Below are positions 1-9,903 of a stretch of DNA of 64,000 nt, piece after piece. Each line of letters starts with the position of its first letter. Position 1 is the first letter of the stretch. Origin of the DNA: Asticcacaulis taihuensis (GTDB lineage Bacteria; Pseudomonadota; Alphaproteobacteria; Caulobacterales; Caulobacteraceae); assembly GCF_900100255.1 (NCBI RefSeq), contig NZ_FMTS01000002.1:397400-461399 (forward strand), given 5' to 3'. The notes beneath the pieces are model-generated. The model saw only the letters and a list, made by a program, of their open reading frames with translations, was not told where the DNA came from and searched no databases. A program made the position numbers and the translations under genes.

Positions 1-1020
1 CTTGCCGGCGATCAGTTCGATACAGGCGACCGCATCTTCTTCCGCCTTGTGCGCCAGCATTGGCCCCAGGATCACGTCGCCGATGGCCCAGACGCCCGGC
101 GCGGCCGTCTTGAAGTGGTTGGTCGGGATAAAGCCGCGTTGATCCGGCGTAACACCCACCGATTCCAGGCCGAGGCCCTTGGTGAACGGACGGCGACCGA
201 TGGCAACCAGCACCACATCGGCGCTCAGCTTTTCCTGTGCGCCACCGGCGGCGGGCTCCAGCGTCAGTTCCACGCCCTTGACGCCGGTCTTGGCCGAGGT
301 GACCTTGGTGCCGAGCTTGAAGGTGAAGCCCTGTTTGGTCAGCGTTTTCTGGAAGGCGGTGGCGGTTTCAGTATCCATGCCCGGCGTGATGCGGTCGAGG
401 AACTCGACCACCGTCACCTGCGCACCGAGACGGCGCCAGACCGAGCCCAGTTCGAGGCCGATAATGCCGGCGCCGACGACGACGAGCGACTTCGGCACGG
501 CGGACAGCGACAGGGCGCCGGTGGAATCGACGATCTGCTTCTGGTCGACATCAACGCCCGGCAGCGGGGTCGGCTCGGAACCGGTGGCGATGACGATGTT
601 CTTCGTAGTCAGGTTCGAGGTGCTGCCGTCATTACCAGCGACCACGACCTTACCGGGGCCGGCGATCTTGCCGAAACCGGCATAGTAGGTGACCTTGTTC
701 TTCTTCATCAGGAACTCGACGCCCTTGGTAAGCGCCGTGACGCTGTCCTGCTTGGCCTTCATCATCTGGACGAGATTGAGCTTCGGCGCCGGCACATCGA
801 TACCGATCGTGCTGAACTCATGACCGGCGGCTTCGAACAGTTCCGAAGCGTGCAGCAGGGCCTTCGAGGGCATACAGCCGACGTTCAGGCAGGTGCCGCC
901 CAGCACGCCGCGCGACTCGACGATGGCGGTTTTCAGGCCAAGCTGGCCGGCGCGCACAGCCGCATTGTAGCCGCCGGGACCACCGCCGATGATCACTACG
1001 TCGAAATTGTCGTCAGCCAT
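1..1020 (-). CDS. lpdA: Dihydrolipoyl dehydrogenase (E3), C-terminus cut by window edge
   Basis: FAD flavoprotein that reoxidises dihydrolipoamide on the E2 subunits of 2-oxo acid dehydrogenase complexes and passes electrons to NAD+. The 340 codons present start MADDNFDVVIIGGGPGGYNA (FAD-binding GxGxxG-type loop), then carry the redox-active disulfide motif GGTCLNVGC near residues 43-51, and a second nucleotide-binding fold (VVVGAGIIGLELGSVW) near residue 180. The last residues in the window, AIGDVILGPMLAHKAEEDA, are the conserved FAD-domain segment after the NAD domain, so roughly the last 120 residues (dimer interface and catalytic His-Glu) lie outside. It is the last gene of the suc cluster, separated from sucB by two unrelated genes. 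Confidence 0.95.
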   Translation of the reverse strand, partial: MADDNFDVVIIGGGPGGYNAAVRAGQLGLKTAIVESRGVLGGTCLNVGCMPSKALLHASELFEAAGHEFSTIGIDVPAPKLNLVQMMKAKQDSVTALTKGVEFLMKKNKVTYYAGFGKIAGPGKVVVAGNDGSTSNLTTKNIVIATGSEPTPLPGVDVDQKQIVDSTGALSLSAVPKSLVVVGAGIIGLELGSVWRRLGAQVTVVEFLDRITPGMDTETATAFQKTLTKQGFTFKLGTKVTSAKTGVKGVELTLEPAAGGAQEKLSADVVLVAIGRRPFTKGLGLESVGVTPDQRGFIPTNHFKTAAPGVWAIGDVILGPMLAHKAEEDAVACIELIAGK

Positions 1021-1126
1021 GCGAAAGCCCTCTCACATAAGGAAATCTGTTGAGCGTTAGCTAGGAGCCTCGCCCCTTCGGGTCAAGTCAATTACGCAAG
1101 GCTTAAGGACTTTTTTGCGCCCCGGA

Positions 1127-1669
1127 TCAGGACAGCGCGGCGCGCCCGGCCTTCGGTATGGGCCGGAAGCGCGACATGTAGATGAAAAAGCCCAGAACCA
1201 GAGCCACCAGGGTCAGGGTATAGCGCGGATCCCAGCCGGACAGCACATTGAAAAGCTTGTCAGCCAGGCCCAGGCTGCGGTCGCCATTGGTCAGGTAGGT
1301 CAGGATCAGGTCAGCCGCGAAACCCAGCATGTAAATGAAGGCGGCGCGGAAATTGCCGTTGGCATGAAGAAAGGCCGCCAGCAGGTAAAGCGTGATCACC
1401 GCCCCCCACAGCCAGACCACCGGCTGGTTGTCGGTGACGATCGCCGTCACCGCCGTATCGCCCTGGATGGAATCGGTCAGCGGCGCAGCCTGTTCACCAG
1501 GCATCGGCGCGTTGAAGCCGCCGGAATAATCGGTGGAATCCATCGAGCGCGCCGTGATCGTCGGGCCGTTATCGACCGGCGGAAACAGGAAGGCTTTAGC
1601 GACCGGGAAAGCGATCCAGGCGACATAGACAATCACCACCAGTACGAGGAAGCCCCTTACATACTTCAT
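1127..1669 (-). CDS. Small multi-spanning membrane protein of unknown function
   Basis: 180 residues from ATG at 1669; an upstream in-frame ATG exists but would add a non-hydrophobic tail running through the CtrA-type box. An N-terminal membrane anchor (about residues 5-24, MKYVRGFLVLVVIVYVAWIA) is followed by a polar loop of about 65 residues, and then by three hydrophobic segments near residues 85-105, 112-130 and 150-170. No family recognised. It lies between the patatin gene and lpdA on the same strand. A perfect CtrA-type box 27-41 bp upstream suggests cell-cycle-controlled expression independent of the suc genes. Confidence 0.75.
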   Translation of the reverse strand: MKYVRGFLVLVVIVYVAWIAFPVAKAFLFPPVDNGPTITARSMDSTDYSGGFNAPMPGEQAAPLTDSIQGDTAVTAIVTDNQPVVWLWGAVITLYLLAAFLHANGNFRAAFIYMLGFAADLILTYLTNGDRSLGLADKLFNVLSGWDPRYTLTLVALVLGFFIYMSRFRPIPKAGRAALS

Positions 1670-1695
1670 CCTGTCACCTGTCCACGGGTTTATGG

Positions 1696-1710
1696 TTAAG
1701 ACGACCTTAA
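1696..1710 (-). promoter_or_regulatory. CtrA-type box upstream of the small membrane protein gene
   Basis: TTAAGACGACCTTAAC matches the CtrA consensus TTAA-N7-TTAAC exactly, and is centred in the perfect inverted repeat GGTTAAG-N5-CTTAACC. It lies 27 bp upstream of the ATG at 1669. Binding is inferred from the match only. Confidence 0.55.
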
Positions 1711-1748
1711 CCCAAAGGACGGGCATTGGCCAGTCCTGCAACTGTGGC

Positions 1749-2927
1749 TTATTTATCGGCCCAGTTCTGCGGCGACAGCCCAACAGCGTAGCCCTTGTCA
1801 AAGACCTTGTTCATGCTTTCGGTATCGAAGGCCAGCATTCCGCCATCGATAAAGTCATCCGGCATGGCCGTCACCGACATGCTGAGATCATTGCGCTCGG
1901 CAAAGGCTTTCAGCGCTACCAGGGTGACGCGCGCCTGCGCCTTGGTGATGGTTTCCAGGCTGCGGGCGGCAATGGTGACGGCATTATTCTTAGTTACCGC
2001 ATAGGCCGGATTGATCTTGCCATTAACCAGCACATAGACATGGCCGCCGTGGCGCAGATCGGCCGGCACGGTCCAGTCGAGCATCGATTCCGGCAGGATA
2101 AAGAACGGCAGGGTGACGCTGCCATCGACGTGCATTTCCTGCAGCGGGTGACCTTGCGGGCCCATGGCGTCCGGGTTCTGGTCGCCGACCGTATCGGTCT
2201 CGATCATCACCGGCGCAAAGGCGCCCGGTACACTGGCCGAGGCGACCAGTACCTTGCAGAACAGTTCCCGCGCCGCTTCCCGCTTATAGGGATGGGTCTG
2301 GGCTTCCAGCGCAATGGCACCGAGATCCCAGACCACGCCTTCCTGGCTGTCGAGATTGGTGGTGGCGACGAACAGTCGCCGGCCCTTCAGATGCTCGCGG
2401 GCAATGGCGGTCAGCAGGTCGTCATCGATATAACGCGCCACCAGATCGCGCAGTTGGCCGGCCTGGAAAATGCCCGGCGTGAAGGCGGCATAGAGACCGC
2501 GCTTGTGGGTCAGCTTGGCCGCCGCGCCGCTGGTATAGGCATCGCGCAGGCGAGCGTCATAGTCCGGGCCGAGAAAAGCAAACGGCGCGATCAGGGCGCC
2601 GGTCGAGACACCAGTCACGACATTGAACTGCGGCCGGTCGCCCCGTTTGGTCCAGCCGATCAGCACCCCGGCACCGAACGCACCATCTGCTCCGCCGCCG
2701 GAGAGCGCCAGTATTTGATAAGGACCGGTGGCAGGCGTTTTAGCCGCTGTCGCGCGCATATCTGTTTCCAGACGGCCGGCCAGGCTGGGATCATCGGCAT
2801 TGAAACGGGCATTGGGAAATTCCGGCACACTGGCCGCCGCAGCTTCATTGAGCACGGTGGCATCACGCGGGACGGTCAGGCAGCCGGTCAGACCGGTGAA
2901 CAGCAATACGACGAACAGACGCTTCAT
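1749..2927 (-). CDS. Patatin-like phospholipase lipoprotein
   Basis: 392 residues from the ATG at 2927, chosen because it gives a clean lipoprotein signal peptide with lipobox LTGC near residue 16; an ATG three codons upstream is also possible. The patatin domain shows the glycine-rich oxyanion loop GGGADGAFGAGVL (about residue 88), the nucleophile elbow GVSTG (about residue 120) and the catalytic Asp in HVDGSVTLP (about residue 250), so the Ser-Asp dyad looks intact. Patatins hydrolyse acyl esters of phospholipids. The lipobox places this one in the periplasm, probably anchored to the outer membrane. It is inserted between sucB and lpdA behind the sucB terminator, so it is probably transcribed separately. 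Confidence 0.88.
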   Translation of the reverse strand: MKRLFVVLLFTGLTGCLTVPRDATVLNEAAAASVPEFPNARFNADDPSLAGRLETDMRATAAKTPATGPYQILALSGGGADGAFGAGVLIGWTKRGDRPQFNVVTGVSTGALIAPFAFLGPDYDARLRDAYTSGAAAKLTHKRGLYAAFTPGIFQAGQLRDLVARYIDDDLLTAIAREHLKGRRLFVATTNLDSQEGVVWDLGAIALEAQTHPYKREAARELFCKVLVASASVPGAFAPVMIETDTVGDQNPDAMGPQGHPLQEMHVDGSVTLPFFILPESMLDWTVPADLRHGGHVYVLVNGKINPAYAVTKNNAVTIAARSLETITKAQARVTLVALKAFAERNDLSMSVTAMPDDFIDGGMLAFDTESMNKVFDKGYAVGLSPQNWADK

Positions 2928-2944
2928 ACGCACCATTCCACAAC

Positions 2945-2980
2945 GAAAAACCCGCCGTCACGGATTACCATGACGGCGGG
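2945..2980 (-). terminator. Intrinsic terminator after sucB
   Basis: A perfect 10-bp stem CCCGCCGTCA / TGACGGCGGG (2951-2960 and 2971-2980, 10-nt loop) is followed on the minus strand by GTTTTTCG. It sits 25 bp past the sucB stop and separates sucB from the patatin gene. Confidence 0.85.
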
Positions 2981-3004
2981 CCAAACGCACTCAAATATCG
3001 TTGC

Positions 3005-4534
3005 TTAGACGTCGAGGATGAAGCGCTGCGGGTCTTCCAGACCTTCCTTGATGCGAACCAGGAAAGTCACCGCTTCCTTGCCATCGACGATGCGGTGATC
3101 GTAGGACAGCGCCAGATACATCATCGGGCGGGCGACGATCTGGCCGTTCACCACCATCGGACGCTGCACGATGTTGTGCATCCCCAGGATACCGACCTGC
3201 GGCATGTTGAGGATCGGAGTCGACATCAGCGAGCCGTAGATGCCGCCATTGGTGATGGTGAAGGTGCCACCCTGCAACTGGTCGATCGTGAGCGTGCCGT
3301 CGCGGGCCTGCTTGCCGAGCGCGGCGATGCCCTTTTCGATACCGGCGAGCGACAGGGTATCGACATCGCGCAGGACCGGAACGACCAGGCCCTTTTCGGT
3401 GCCGACGGCGATGCCGAGGTCATAGTGGTTCTTGTAGATGATATCGGTGCCGTCGATCTCGGCATTGACCGCGGGAATGTCCTTCAGGGCGGCGACAACG
3501 GCCTTGGCGAAGAACGACATGAAGCCGAGTTTCACACCGTGACGCTTCTCGAAGGCATCCTTGTAGGTGTTGCGCAGGGCCATGACGGTGGTCATGTCGA
3601 CCTCGTTGAAGGTCGTGAGTTGGGCGGCCGTGTTCTGCGATTCCTTCAGACGGCGGGCGATGGTCTGGCGCAGGCGGGTCATCTTGACGCGTTCTTCGCG
3701 CGGACCGGTGGCGCGCGGCGCGACCGGGGCAGCAGCGGCAGCCACCGGAACCGGGGCCGTAGCGGCCGGAGCCGGGGTCGAGAGGGCAGCCAGGGCGTCG
3801 CCCTTGGTGATGCGGCCGTCCTTGCCGGTGCCCGAAACGCTGTTCGGGTCTAGGCCGGTTTCCGACACGATGCGCTGAACGGCGGGCGACAGCGGCTTGT
3901 CTGCCGAGGCAGCGGCGGCAGGAGCGGCGGCGGGTGCGGCGGCAGGCGCCGCAGCAACGACCGCGGCCTTGCCGTCCGTCGAGATGCGGGCGATGGTCTG
4001 GCCCGGCGTGACCGTGGCGCCATTGGCGGCGACAATCTCGACCAGCACGCCATCGGCGGGGGCGGAGACTTCGACCGCGACCTTGTCGGTCTCGATCTCG
4101 ACCAGGACTTCATCCTTCTTCACGGCGTCACCGGCCTTCTTCGACCAGGTGCTGATCGTGCCTTCGGCGACCGATTCCCCCATGACCGGAGTCTTGACCT
4201 CAATCAGGTTGCCGGATGCGGGAGTGCCAGCCGGTGCCGCGGCAGGCGCAGCCGCTGGAGCGGCGGCGGCAGGCTTGGCAGCCGGGGCGGCCACAGCGGC
4301 GCCAGCGCCACCCACCGTGCCGAGTACGACGCCGGGCGTCACGGTCTCGCCTTCACCGACAAGAATTTGCAGGACGCCATCCGAAGGCGAGGCCACTTCG
4401 AGAGAGACCTTGTCGGTTTCCAGCTCGACGAGAATTTCGTCCTTCTTGACGGTTTCGCCGGACTTTTTCGTCCACTTGGCGATGGTGGCTTCGGTTACGG
4501 ATTCTCCCAGGACGGGAACGAGGATGTCAGCCAT
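3005..4534 (-). CDS. sucB: Dihydrolipoyllysine succinyltransferase (E2 of 2-oxoglutarate dehydrogenase), two lipoyl domains
   Basis: Core of the 2-oxoglutarate dehydrogenase complex; transfers succinyl from lipoyl-lysine to CoA. The 509 residues contain two full lipoyl domains (about 1-76 and 109-187) with ETDKV lipoylation motifs at Lys42 and Lys151. Ala/Pro-rich linkers follow, then a subunit-binding domain (about 215-255, [17 protein letters not shown]) and the acyltransferase domain ending with the active-site motif [12 protein letters not shown]. Most succinyltransferase E2s are about 400 residues with one lipoyl domain, so the second is an addition. The start [16 protein letters not shown] is typical. 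sucA lies 76 bp upstream on the same strand. Confidence 0.96.
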   Translation of the reverse strand: MADILVPVLGESVTEATIAKWTKKSGETVKKDEILVELETDKVSLEVASPSDGVLQILVGEGETVTPGVVLGTVGGAGAAVAAPAAKPAAAAPAAAPAAAPAGTPASGNLIEVKTPVMGESVAEGTISTWSKKAGDAVKKDEVLVEIETDKVAVEVSAPADGVLVEIVAANGATVTPGQTIARISTDGKAAVVAAAPAAAPAAAPAAAASADKPLSPAVQRIVSETGLDPNSVSGTGKDGRITKGDALAALSTPAPAATAPVPVAAAAAPVAPRATGPREERVKMTRLRQTIARRLKESQNTAAQLTTFNEVDMTTVMALRNTYKDAFEKRHGVKLGFMSFFAKAVVAALKDIPAVNAEIDGTDIIYKNHYDLGIAVGTEKGLVVPVLRDVDTLSLAGIEKGIAALGKQARDGTLTIDQLQGGTFTITNGGIYGSLMSTPILNMPQVGILGMHNIVQRPMVVNGQIVARPMMYLALSYDHRIVDGKEAVTFLVRIKEGLEDPQRFILDV

Positions 4535-4610
4535 AGGTCAGGCTCCAGTTTTGAATTTTTGTGTGCTGTTCAGCGAATGGAATGAGAAACGTGAAAGGAA
4601 ACCTCCGCCC

Positions 4611-7586
4611 TTAGGCGAAGGCTTCATTTAAGAAGGTTTCGAGTTCTTTGAGGTGGCGGCTCATCGTGCCGGCGGCGGTGGAGGCCGAGGCCGGACGACC
4701 GACATAACGGGCGCGCTTGGCCTTGATGTTCAGGCGATCGAGCGTCAGTTCCAGCCACGGTTCGACAAACGTCCAGCCGCCCATGTTCTTCGGCTCTTCC
4801 TGGCACCAGACCAGCTCGGCATTCTTGAAGCGGCCCAGTTCGGTCATCAGCGACTTCATCGGCCACGGATAGAACTGCTCAAGGCGCATCAGATAGACGT
4901 CCTTGATCTGCTTCTTTTCGCGGTCTTCCAAGAGGTCGTAATAGACCTTGCCGGAGCACAGCACCACGCGGCGGATCTTGTCATCAGCGGCGATCTTGAT
5001 GCCGGAAACCTCGGGCCTGCGCTCGGCGTCATCGTGCAGCACGCGGTGGAAGGACGAACCTTCGGCGATCTCCGACAGCGACGAGACGGCCTTTTTGTGG
5101 CGCAGCAGCGATTTCGGCGTCATCAGGATCAGCGGCTTGCGGAACGGCCGGTGGATCTGGCGGCGCAGGATGTGGAAGTAGTTCGACGGCGTCGTGCAGT
5201 TGGCGACCTGCATGTTATCTTCGGCGCACATTTGCAGGAAGCGCTCCAGGCGAGCCGAGGAGTGCTCCGGCCCCTGGCCTTCGTAGCCGTGCGGCAGCAG
5301 CATGACGAGACCCGACATGCGCAGCCACTTGCGTTCACCCGAAGAGATGAACTGGTCGATGACCACCTGGGCGCCGTTGACGAAGTCGCCAAACTGGCCT
5401 TCCCACAGGGTCAGGGTATTCGGATCGGCCAGCGAGTAGCCGTATTCGTAACCGAGCACCGCCTCTTCCGACAGGGCCGAATCGATGCCTTCATAGAGGG
5501 CCTGGCCGTCGCGGATGTGGTTGAACGGGAAGTAGCGGTTTTCCGTGCGCTGGTCGACAAAGGCCGAGTGGCGCTGCGAGAAGGTGCCGCGGATCGAATC
5601 CTGGCCCGACAAACGAACCGGGAAGCCTTCATCCAGCAGCGAGGTAAAGGCGAGCGACTCGGCGGTGGCCCAGTCGAGGTTCTCGCCGGTCTCGATCATC
5701 TGGCGGCGGGCTTCCATGACGCGGCGCAGGGTCTTGTGAGCGTCGACATCATTGGGGATCGTGGTGATCTTGGTGCCGAGTTCAACCAGCTTGGCGCGCG
5801 GCACGGAGGTGGAGCCGCGGCGTTCGTCTTCTTCCGGCAGGCCGAGGCCCGACCACTTGCCGTCCAGCCAGTCGGCCTTGGTGGCCTTGTAGGTCTTGCC
5901 GGCTTCGAATTCGGCATCGAGGAAGCTGTCGAACTCGGCGATGAAGCCATCGACCTCGGCTTGGGTGAGCACGCCCTCGGCGATCAGGCGCGACGAATAG
6001 AGTTCGCGCGTCGACGGATGGTCCTTGATCTTGGCATACATCAGCGGCTGGGTGAATGTGGGGTCATCGCCTTCGTTGTGGCCGAAGCGGCGATAACAGA
6101 ACATGTCGATGACCACGTCCTTGGCGAACTTCTGGCGGAACTCGGTCGCCATCTTGGCGGCGAAGACCACGGCTTCCGGATCATCACCGTTACAGTGCAG
6201 GATCGGCGCCTGGGCCATCAGGGCCACGTCCGACGGATAGGGCGACGAGCGCGAATAGCGCGGCGCCGTGGTAAAGCCGATCTGGTTGTTGATGACGAAG
6301 TGCAGGGTGCCGCCGGTGCGGTAGCCCTTCAGGTCCATCAGGGCGAGACATTCCATGCCGACGCCCTGGCCGGCGAAGGCCGCGTCGCCGTGGATCAGCA
6401 GGCCCATGGCCATGCCGCGATCCGGGCCCTTTTCGGAAGCCAGGGTCGCCGCGTCGGTCTGGCCGCGCAGGTGGAACGCCTGCTTGGCGCGCGTCTTGCC
6501 GAGCACGACCGGATTGACGATTTCGAGGTGCGACGGGTTGGCGGTCAGCGACAGGTGGACCGTGTTGCCGTCAAAGGCGCGGTCCGAAGAGGCGCCCATG
6601 TGGTATTTCACGTCCGACGAGCCTTCGATATCGGCCGGCAGGGAAGACCCGCCCTGGAACTCATGGAACATGGCGCGGTAAGACTTGCCCATGACCGCCG
6701 TCAGGGTGTTCAGGCGGCCGCGGTGGGCCATGCCGAAGATGATGTCCTTCACACCGAGCGCGCCGCCGCGCTTGATGATCTGTTCCAGCGCCGGGATCAT
6801 GGCTTCACCGCCATCGAGACCGAAGCGCTTGGTGCCGGGGAAACGGCGGTGACAGAAGCGCTCGAAGCCCTCGGCCTCGATCAGCTTCTTCAGGATGGCG
6901 ACCTTGCCTTCCTTCGTGAAGGAGATTTCCTTGTCGCGGCCTTCGATGCGTTCCTGCACCCAGGCCTTTTCGGCCGGGTCGGCGATGTGCATGTACTGGA
7001 CGCCGACATTGCCGCAATAGGTGCGGCGCACGATGGCGATGATTTCCTTGAGGGTGGCCGATTCCAGCCCCAGCACGCCATCGATGAAGATGCTGCGGTC
7101 CATGTCGGCGGCGGTGAAGCCCCAGTATTCCGGCGTCAGTTCCGGGTTCTGATGCACCGGCTCCAGACCCAGCGGATCGAGGTTCGATTGCAGGTGACCG
7201 CGGATACGGAAGGCGCGGATCAGCATCAGGGCGCGGATCGAATCGCGCGAGGCGGCCTGCAGGTCAGCCGGCGAAACGCCCGGCGTCTTGGCGGCGATGG
7301 CCTTTTCGACCTTGGCCTGCACGGCCGGCCAGACGCCATCCATCGCCGACATCAGTTCGTCGCGCGGCGTATTGACAGGGTTCGCCCAACCGCCGACTGC
7401 GGCATTGGCGGCGACGTTTTCCGGACGGTCCATGAGGGAATCGAAGAAGGCGCGCCATTCGGGGGACACCGAATTGGGGTCCTGCGCCCAGCGTTCCTGC
7501 ATCATTTCGATGAAGATCGCGTTTGTGCCGTAGAGAAACGAGGTCTCGGCAAAGACCTGATTGAGCCGACTAGAATCGTCCGCCAT
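4611..7586 (-). CDS. sucA: 2-oxoglutarate dehydrogenase E1 component
   Basis: Thiamine-diphosphate decarboxylase that succinylates the E2 lipoyl group. The 991 residues start at ATG 7586 (MADDSSRLNQVFAETSFLYG), the usual alphaproteobacterial N-terminus with the short E2-binding segment. An in-frame TTG at 7610 and an ATG at 7598 would add four to eight residues. Recognisable are the substrate/cofactor region GMAHRGRLNTL, the thiamine-diphosphate segment HGDAAFAGQG, the GHNEGDDP motif, and the C-terminal transketolase-like part with HGYEGQGPEHSSAR. It lies downstream of sucCD, past an imperfect terminator, and upstream of sucB. Confidence 0.97.
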   Translation of the reverse strand: MADDSSRLNQVFAETSFLYGTNAIFIEMMQERWAQDPNSVSPEWRAFFDSLMDRPENVAANAAVGGWANPVNTPRDELMSAMDGVWPAVQAKVEKAIAAKTPGVSPADLQAASRDSIRALMLIRAFRIRGHLQSNLDPLGLEPVHQNPELTPEYWGFTAADMDRSIFIDGVLGLESATLKEIIAIVRRTYCGNVGVQYMHIADPAEKAWVQERIEGRDKEISFTKEGKVAILKKLIEAEGFERFCHRRFPGTKRFGLDGGEAMIPALEQIIKRGGALGVKDIIFGMAHRGRLNTLTAVMGKSYRAMFHEFQGGSSLPADIEGSSDVKYHMGASSDRAFDGNTVHLSLTANPSHLEIVNPVVLGKTRAKQAFHLRGQTDAATLASEKGPDRGMAMGLLIHGDAAFAGQGVGMECLALMDLKGYRTGGTLHFVINNQIGFTTAPRYSRSSPYPSDVALMAQAPILHCNGDDPEAVVFAAKMATEFRQKFAKDVVIDMFCYRRFGHNEGDDPTFTQPLMYAKIKDHPSTRELYSSRLIAEGVLTQAEVDGFIAEFDSFLDAEFEAGKTYKATKADWLDGKWSGLGLPEEDERRGSTSVPRAKLVELGTKITTIPNDVDAHKTLRRVMEARRQMIETGENLDWATAESLAFTSLLDEGFPVRLSGQDSIRGTFSQRHSAFVDQRTENRYFPFNHIRDGQALYEGIDSALSEEAVLGYEYGYSLADPNTLTLWEGQFGDFVNGAQVVIDQFISSGERKWLRMSGLVMLLPHGYEGQGPEHSSARLERFLQMCAEDNMQVANCTTPSNYFHILRRQIHRPFRKPLILMTPKSLLRHKKAVSSLSEIAEGSSFHRVLHDDAERRPEVSGIKIAADDKIRRVVLCSGKVYYDLLEDREKKQIKDVYLMRLEQFYPWPMKSLMTELGRFKNAELVWCQEEPKNMGGWTFVEPWLELTLDRLNIKAKRARYVGRPASASTAAGTMSRHLKELETFLNEAFA

Positions 7587-7756
7587 GTGTGCAACCATCG
7601 AGACGGCCAATTACGACACCGTCTCCCTTTCGCAATATGTAGTGTCCAACCACCCTTAGGGCTTGAGGACGATTTGGACCGTGGCCAATAACGACACCAC
7701 AGTCCGGTTCTTTATGTGTGCACGAAAGAGCCGTGCAGCAATAACCCTATTACACG

Positions 7757-7791
7757 AAAATATGCCCCAGGGCCATAAGGCACTGGGGCAT
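7757..7791 (-). terminator. Probable terminator or attenuator between sucD and sucA
   Basis: A perfect 9-bp stem ATGCCCCAG / CTGGGGCAT (7762-7770 and 7783-7791) is followed on the minus strand by a short U-run (ATTTTCG). The short U tract suggests partial termination, allowing some read-through from sucCD into sucAB. Confidence 0.6.
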
Positions 7792-7803
7792 AAATCAGAC
7801 TAT

Positions 7804-8691
7804 TTAAAGACCCTTTAAAACACTCAGAAGCGTTTCGCCGAGCGCCGCCGGAGACGGGGCGACCTTGATGCCCGCGGCCTCCATGGCGGCGATCTTGTCT
7901 TCCGCACCGCCCTTGCCACCGGAGATAATGGCGCCGGCGTGGCCCATTCTTCTACCCGGAGGGGCAGTACGCCCGGCGATGAAGCCGGCCATCGGCTTCT
8001 TGCGGCCGCGCTTGGCTTCGTCACGCAGGAACTGCGCCGCTTCTTCTTCGGCCGAACCGCCGATTTCGCCGATCATGATGATCGACTTGGTGGCTTCGTC
8101 GGCCAGGAACATTTCCAGGACGTCGATGAACTCGGTGCCCTTGACCGGGTCGCCGCCGATACCAACAGCGGTGGTCTGACCCAGGCCGGCATTGGTGGTC
8201 TGGAACACGGCTTCATAGGTGAGTGTACCCGAGCGCGAGACAACGCCGACCGAACCGGCCGAAAAGATATTGCCCGGCATGATGCCGATCTTGCACTGGT
8301 TCGGCGTCAGCACGCCAGGGCAGTTCGGACCGATCAGGCGCGACTTGGAGCCTTGCAGGGCCTTCTTGACCTTGACCATGTCCAGCACCGGAATGCCTTC
8401 GGTGATGCAGACGATCAGTTCCATCTCGGCTTCGATCGCTTCCAGGATCGAGTCAGCGGCGAAGGGTGGCGGCACGTAGATGGCGGTGGCGGTGGCGCCG
8501 GTGCGGTCCTTGGCTTCGGCGACGGTGTCGAAGACCGGCAGGCCGATATGGGTCTGGCCGCCCTTGCCCGGCGTGACGCCGCCCATGACCTGGGTGCCGT
8601 AGGCGATGGCCTGTTCGGAGTGGAAGGTGCCCTGCGCGCCGGTGAAGCCCTGCGTGATGACCTTGGTGTTTTTATCGATAAGAACGGACAT
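7804..8691 (-). CDS. sucD: Succinyl-CoA synthetase, alpha subunit
   Basis: Makes ATP or GTP from succinyl-CoA together with SucC. The 295 residues have the N-terminal CoA-binding Rossmann domain ([20 protein letters not shown], with [10 protein letters not shown] later) and the phospho-histidine segment [15 protein letters not shown], the site of the phosphorylated active-site His. Length matches the family. It starts 6 bp after the sucC stop, so the two subunits are translated together. Confidence 0.97.
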   Translation of the reverse strand: MSVLIDKNTKVITQGFTGAQGTFHSEQAIAYGTQVMGGVTPGKGGQTHIGLPVFDTVAEAKDRTGATATAIYVPPPFAADSILEAIEAEMELIVCITEGIPVLDMVKVKKALQGSKSRLIGPNCPGVLTPNQCKIGIMPGNIFSAGSVGVVSRSGTLTYEAVFQTTNAGLGQTTAVGIGGDPVKGTEFIDVLEMFLADEATKSIIMIGEIGGSAEEEAAQFLRDEAKRGRKKPMAGFIAGRTAPPGRRMGHAGAIISGGKGGAEDKIAAMEAAGIKVAPSPAALGETLLSVLKGL

Positions 8692-8697
8692 TGTGAC

Positions 8698-9903
8698 TTA
8701 ACCCTTCACAGCCTTGACGATCTTGGCGGCCGCATCGGCCAGATCGTTGGCGGCGATAACATTGAGGCCGCTCTCGTTGATGATCTTTTTGCCGAGTTCG
8801 ACATTGGTGCCTTCGAGGCGAACCACTAGCGGCACCTTCAGGCCCACTTCCTTGACGGCGGCGATGACGCCCTGCGCGATGATATCGCACTTCATAATGC
8901 CGCCGAAGATATTGACCAGGATGCCCTTCACCTTCGGATCGGAGGTGATGATCTTGAAGGCCGCAGTGACCTTCTCGGTGGTCGCGCCGCCGCCGACATC
9001 GAGGAAGTTGGCTGGCTCGGAACCGTAGAGCTTGATGATGTCGAGCGTGGCCATGGCCAAACCGGCGCCGTTGACCATACAGCCGATTTCGCCGTCGAGG
9101 GCGATGTAGGAGAGGTCGAACTTCGAAGCTTCGATTTCCTTCTGGTCCTCTTCCGTTTCGTCACGCAGGGCGACGATGTCCGGATGGCGGAACAGGGCGT
9201 TCGAGTCGAACGACACCTTGGCGTCGAGCACGATCAGCTTTTCATCACCCGTGATGATCAGCGGGTTGATTTCCAGCATATCCATGTCCTTGGCGTTGAA
9301 CGCCGTGTACAATTGCTGGAGAAGCTTGGCGCCCTGCTTGGCGACATCGCCCTTCAGGTTCAGCGCCTTGGCCAGCGCACGGGTGTGGGTTGGCCACACG
9401 CCGGTAGCGGGGTCGATGGTGAAGGTATGGATCTTCTCCGGCGTATTGTGCGCCACGTCTTCGATGTCCATGCCGCCTTCGGTCGAGGCGACGACCGAGA
9501 CCTTGGAAGACACGCGGTCGACCAAGAGCGACAGGTACAGTTCCTTGGCGATGTCGGCGCCTTCCTCGATATAGAGGCGGTTGACCTGCTTGCCGGCCGG
9601 ACCGGTCTGGTGGGTCACCAGCACGCGGCCGAGCATTTCGTCGGCATTCGCCTTGACATCTTCCGGCGACTTGACGACGCGGACGCCACCCTTGGCATCC
9701 GGGCCCAGGCCCTCGAAGCGGCCCTTGCCGCGTCCGCCGGCGTGAATTTGCGATTTGACGACGAAAACCTTGGAGCCGGCTTCCGAAGCCAGGGTCTTGG
9801 CGGCCTTCAGGGCCTCGTCGGGGGAGAAGGCGGCATATCCGCGCGGAACGGCAACGCCGAACTCTTTGAGGACGGCCTTGGCTTGATGCTCGTGAATGTT
9901 CAT
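8698..9903 (-). CDS. sucC: Succinyl-CoA synthetase, beta subunit (ADP-forming type)
   Basis: ATP-grasp subunit that binds nucleotide and succinate. The 401 residues start [17 protein letters not shown]. The ATP-grasp segment [16 protein letters not shown] is near residue 50, the metal-binding MLEINPL near residue 210, and the C-terminal power-helix domain carries [14 protein letters not shown]. First gene of the sucCD unit; a -35/-10 pair lies about 120 bp upstream. Confidence 0.97.
   Translation of the reverse strand: MNIHEHQAKAVLKEFGVAVPRGYAAFSPDEALKAAKTLASEAGSKVFVVKSQIHAGGRGKGRFEGLGPDAKGGVRVVKSPEDVKANADEMLGRVLVTHQTGPAGKQVNRLYIEEGADIAKELYLSLLVDRVSSKVSVVASTEGGMDIEDVAHNTPEKIHTFTIDPATGVWPTHTRALAKALNLKGDVAKQGAKLLQQLYTAFNAKDMDMLEINPLIITGDEKLIVLDAKVSFDSNALFRHPDIVALRDETEEDQKEIEASKFDLSYIALDGEIGCMVNGAGLAMATLDIIKLYGSEPANFLDVGGGATTEKVTAAFKIITSDPKVKGILVNIFGGIMKCDIIAQGVIAAVKEVGLKVPLVVRLEGTNVELGKKIINESGLNVIAANDLADAAAKIVKAVKG

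Noticed and set aside
1908-1922. CAGCGCTACCAGG as a further XylR-like operator
   Set aside because: Inside the patatin coding sequence, with poor flanks and no promoter next to it.
1692-3008. 438-codon plus-strand frame opposite the patatin gene
   Set aside because: Antisense shadow; the minus strand has a lipobox, GxSxG and the catalytic Asp.
4653-7691. A 1012-codon plus-strand open frame opposite sucA
   Set aside because: Exactly antisense to a well-supported E1 gene; the translation is low-complexity His/Arg/Asp/Gly-rich with no family features. GC-rich codon bias keeps the opposite frame open.
7804-7818. TTAA-N7-TTAA (TTAAAGACCCTTTAA) as a CtrA box
   Set aside because: It is the last codons and stop of sucD and lacks the final C of the consensus; over 200 bp from sucA. 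Likely chance.
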